Positions 5,133 to 6,645 of a DNA stretch of 6,645 nt are shown in pieces; position 1 is the first letter of the stretch, and every line of letters begins with the position of its first letter. The notes under the pieces are model-generated. The model was not told the origin of the DNA. It worked only from the letters and a program-made list of their open reading frames with translations, and did no database searches. The DNA lies in contig MGJZ01000010.1 in the NCBI GenBank assembly GCA_001794525.1, forward strand, positions 1 through 6,645. Direction: 5' to 3'. Made by a program: the position numbers and the translations under genes. Source of the stretch: Candidatus Yanofskybacteria bacterium RIFCSPHIGHO2_02_FULL_50_12. GTDB lineage: Bacteria; Patescibacteriota; Minisyncoccia; 2-02-FULL-40-12; GWA2-44-9.

Positions 5133-5751
5133 ATAAATCATTAATTGCTTCCTTTAAATCTTTCGATTCTGTAATGGGTCTACCGATGATAATGAGATCG
5201 GCGCCGGCCTTGATAGCTTCTTTTGGCGTGGCAGTACGACGCTGATCGTCTCCAGTCTTATACCATACCGGCCGGATTCCGGGAACTATCTTCAATAATT
5301 TAATGCGCGATAAGTAGGGCAGCTCCTGCGCCGAACATACGACTCCGTCCAAGCCGGCGCTTTGGGCCTCTTTCGCTAACTTTAATACCGATTTCTTTTG
5401 GTTTCCGGGCTGTGAGGTGAGCACTGTCACACCGACAATCTTACTTTTACCGGCCGCCTCTTTTGCAACACGCATCATGGCTACTCCCCCGCTTGCATGG
5501 ACGGTAATAATATCTGCGCCAAGCTTGGAAAGCCTTTGAACACTATTCTTTACTGTATTAGGAATGTCATAGAGTTTAGCATCAGCAAAAACCTTACCGT
5601 ATCTCTTCAACTCTTTGACAATCTTGGGATCCTCAAACAGCAAATCATTTATTTTAAACCCCCACACCGTTTTCTTTAGTTTCCTAGCAATACTTAAAGC
5701 GTTTTTCTTACTAATCCCATCCAGCGCCACAATTATCTGATTCCTAACCAT
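5131..5751 (-). CDS. pyrF: Orotidine-5'-phosphate decarboxylase
   Basis: Converts OMP to UMP and CO2, the last step of UMP synthesis, as a cytoplasmic TIM-barrel dimer. The 206-residue protein has IIVALDG (6-12, substrate-binding D11), GFKIN (31-35, K33), the catalytic D57-A-K59-L-Y-D62 followed by I-P-N-T, TVHASGG (83-89), VVCSAQE (137-143), VPGIRP (156-161), the phosphate loop GDDQRR (167-172) and IGRPI (189-193, phosphate-binding R191). D-I-P-N-T, D-D-Q-R-R and G-R-P-I separate it from the related hexulose-6-phosphate synthases. It is somewhat shorter than the usual 230-240 residues. The start is taken at 5749-5751, since family members begin at this point; a longer frame to 5820 only overlies polA. 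ATG overlaps the polA stop by 8 bases, with a weak GGAAG upstream, so it is likely coupled to polA. Sampled GC is lower than in polA. Confidence 0.94.
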   Translation of the reverse strand: MVRNQIIVALDGISKKNALSIARKLKKTVWGFKINDLLFEDPKIVKELKRYGKVFADAKLYDIPNTVKNSVQRLSKLGADIITVHASGGVAMMRVAKEAAGKSKIVGVTVLTSQPGNQKKSVLKLAKEAQSAGLDGVVCSAQELPYLSRIKLLKIVPGIRPVWYKTGDDQRRTATPKEAIKAGADLIIIGRPITESKDLKEAINDL

Positions 5752-6645
5752 CGATTTCTTCCATCTCAGACCAGTTGTCGCCGAATTTCGCGTCGACCAC
5801 GATCGGGACGTTGAATGCATGGACGCTTTCCATAATCTGGCGGATTCCCTTGGTCGCTTCGGGCACGATATCTTCTTTCATCTCAAACAGCAATTCGTCA
5901 TGAACCTGTAGGAGCATGCGGACCTTGTCGCCGTATTTTTCATCCAGTTTCTTTTGCACCGCAATCATCGCCAGTTTCAGAAGATCAGCTTCCGTGCCTT
6001 GGATCGGATGATTGATAGCCATGCGTTCGGCAGAAGCAATGAGCTGGGGCATCCCAGAATTGATTTCGGGCAGCCGGCGCCGTCGGCCGAAGATTGTTGA
6101 GACAAACCCATCACGGTGTGCTTCTTTTTTGGTTTGTTCCATATATTTGGCCACGCCTGAAAATTCAGCCATGTAGTTATCGATGAATTGGCGGGCAGTT
6201 TCGCGATTCACACCGGCCGCGCGCTGGAACCCCAGGGTACCCATGCCATAGATCAGACCGAAGTTAAGCACTTTGGCTTGGCGGCGCATCTGGGTCGTTA
6301 CCTGTTTGGGTTCCACGCGGAAAATCTCCGCCGCGGTACGAGTATGGATGTCCTCCCCCCGCTTGAAGGCATCGATCATCGTCTGGTCACCGGAAATATG
6401 GGCCGCGATTCGCAGCTCAAGCTGGGAATAGTCAAAGGAAACCAACTTGTACCCCGATTCGGCCACAAATGCTTTGCGAAATTCTCGCCCGACCTCAGTT
6501 CGAATGGGAATATTTTGGAGATTAGGATCTTCGCTTGATAACCGGCCGGTGGTCGCACCTGCCTGATTGTAAGAGGTATGCACCCGTCCGTCCGGTCCGA
6601 TGAGTTCAGGAAACGGTTCGATATATGTGGTCTTCAGCTTTTGGA
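5744..6645 (-). CDS. polA: DNA polymerase I, C-terminal polymerase domain (5' end outside window)
   Basis: Family A DNA polymerase used in gap filling, repair and Okazaki fragment maturation. The visible 299 residues begin Q-K-L-K-T-T-Y-I-E-P and belong to the palm and fingers. Motif positions in this fragment: R-V-H-T-S-Y-N-Q then TGRLSS and DPNLQNIPIR; motif A DYSQLELRI (71-79, metal Asp71); motif B/O-helix RRQAKVLNFGLIYG (120-133), with Lys124, Phe128 and Tyr132 matching E. coli K758, F762 and Y766; and motif C VHDE (247-250, metal Asp249). All catalytic residues are present. It ends GDNWSEMEEIDG, the normal end of the family. The frame is open to the right edge, so the GTG at 6583 is an internal Val codon and not the start; whether the exonuclease domains are present cannot be seen. 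It leads a minus-strand run and overlaps pyrF by 8 bases. Confidence 0.98.
   Translation of the reverse strand, partial: QKLKTTYIEPFPELIGPDGRVHTSYNQAGATTGRLSSEDPNLQNIPIRTEVGREFRKAFVAESGYKLVSFDYSQLELRIAAHISGDQTMIDAFKRGEDIHTRTAAEIFRVEPKQVTTQMRRQAKVLNFGLIYGMGTLGFQRAAGVNRETARQFIDNYMAEFSGVAKYMEQTKKEAHRDGFVSTIFGRRRRLPEINSGMPQLIASAERMAINHPIQGTEADLLKLAMIAVQKKLDEKYGDKVRMLLQVHDELLFEMKEDIVPEATKGIRQIMESVHAFNVPIVVDAKFGDNWSEMEEIDG

Noticed and set aside
4971..5744. Simple tandem duplication of the polA-mutM interval as the source of the scar
   Set aside because: A tandem duplication would give two related interiors, but one interval holds pyrF and the other an unrelated 120-aa ORF. It remains possible only with later replacement of one copy.
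5752..5820. A 23-residue N-terminal extension of pyrF starting at 5820
   Set aside because: It overlies the polA 3' coding sequence in another frame and has no family similarity; the family start MVRNQIIVALD fits 5751.
6581..6583. GTG as the start of polA
   Set aside because: The frame continues upstream with clear polymerase sequence (L-K-T-T-Y-I-E-P) to the window edge, so this codon is an internal Val in R-V-H-T-S-Y-N-Q.

Overview
The window is a densely packed minus-strand gene cluster from a bacterium with mid-range GC. The genes, very tight spacing (overlaps of 8 and 4 bases, gaps of 2 to 33 bases), near absence of good Shine-Dalgarno sequences and the protein styles (DUF3048/YerB-like protein, membrane GT2 with divergent motifs) suggest a member of the Candidate Phyla Radiation (Patescibacteria, Parcubacteria-like). 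This is an inference; no taxonomic marker is present.

In the direction of transcription (right to left): the C-terminal polymerase part of DNA polymerase I (polA, entering from the right edge); pyrF (orotidine-5'-phosphate decarboxylase), overlapping the polA stop; about 160 bases holding a plus-strand-oriented hairpin/T-tract element and a recombination scar; an unrecognised 120-aa protein; mutM (8-oxoguanine DNA glycosylase) with a degenerate zinc finger; a promoter; a DUF3048 membrane-anchored protein; holA (DNA polymerase III delta) overlapping it by 4 bases; a terminator overlaid on a second promoter; and a multi-pass GT2 glycosyltransferase. The last 101 bases at the left hold no supported gene.

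Functionally it is mostly DNA replication and repair (polA, mutM, holA), with one pyrimidine gene and two envelope genes. polA, pyrF, the small ORF and mutM look like one transcription unit, DUF3048-holA a second, and GT2 a third. The second and third units have extended -10 elements placed 7 bases before the ATG, which would give leaderless mRNAs.

The most notable signal lies between pyrF and the small ORF. A 30-base minus-strand stretch there reads, in two frames, as the first codons of a mutM fused through a shared GACAACTG to the last codons and stop of a polA. Both halves match the real genes flanking the segment, but with divergence. This looks like a frozen illegitimate-recombination junction between two versions of the locus, one ordered polA-pyrF-mutM and one ordered polA-ORF-mutM. 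A structured element with a GNRA tetraloop hairpin and a T-tract, readable only on the plus strand, sits next to the scar.
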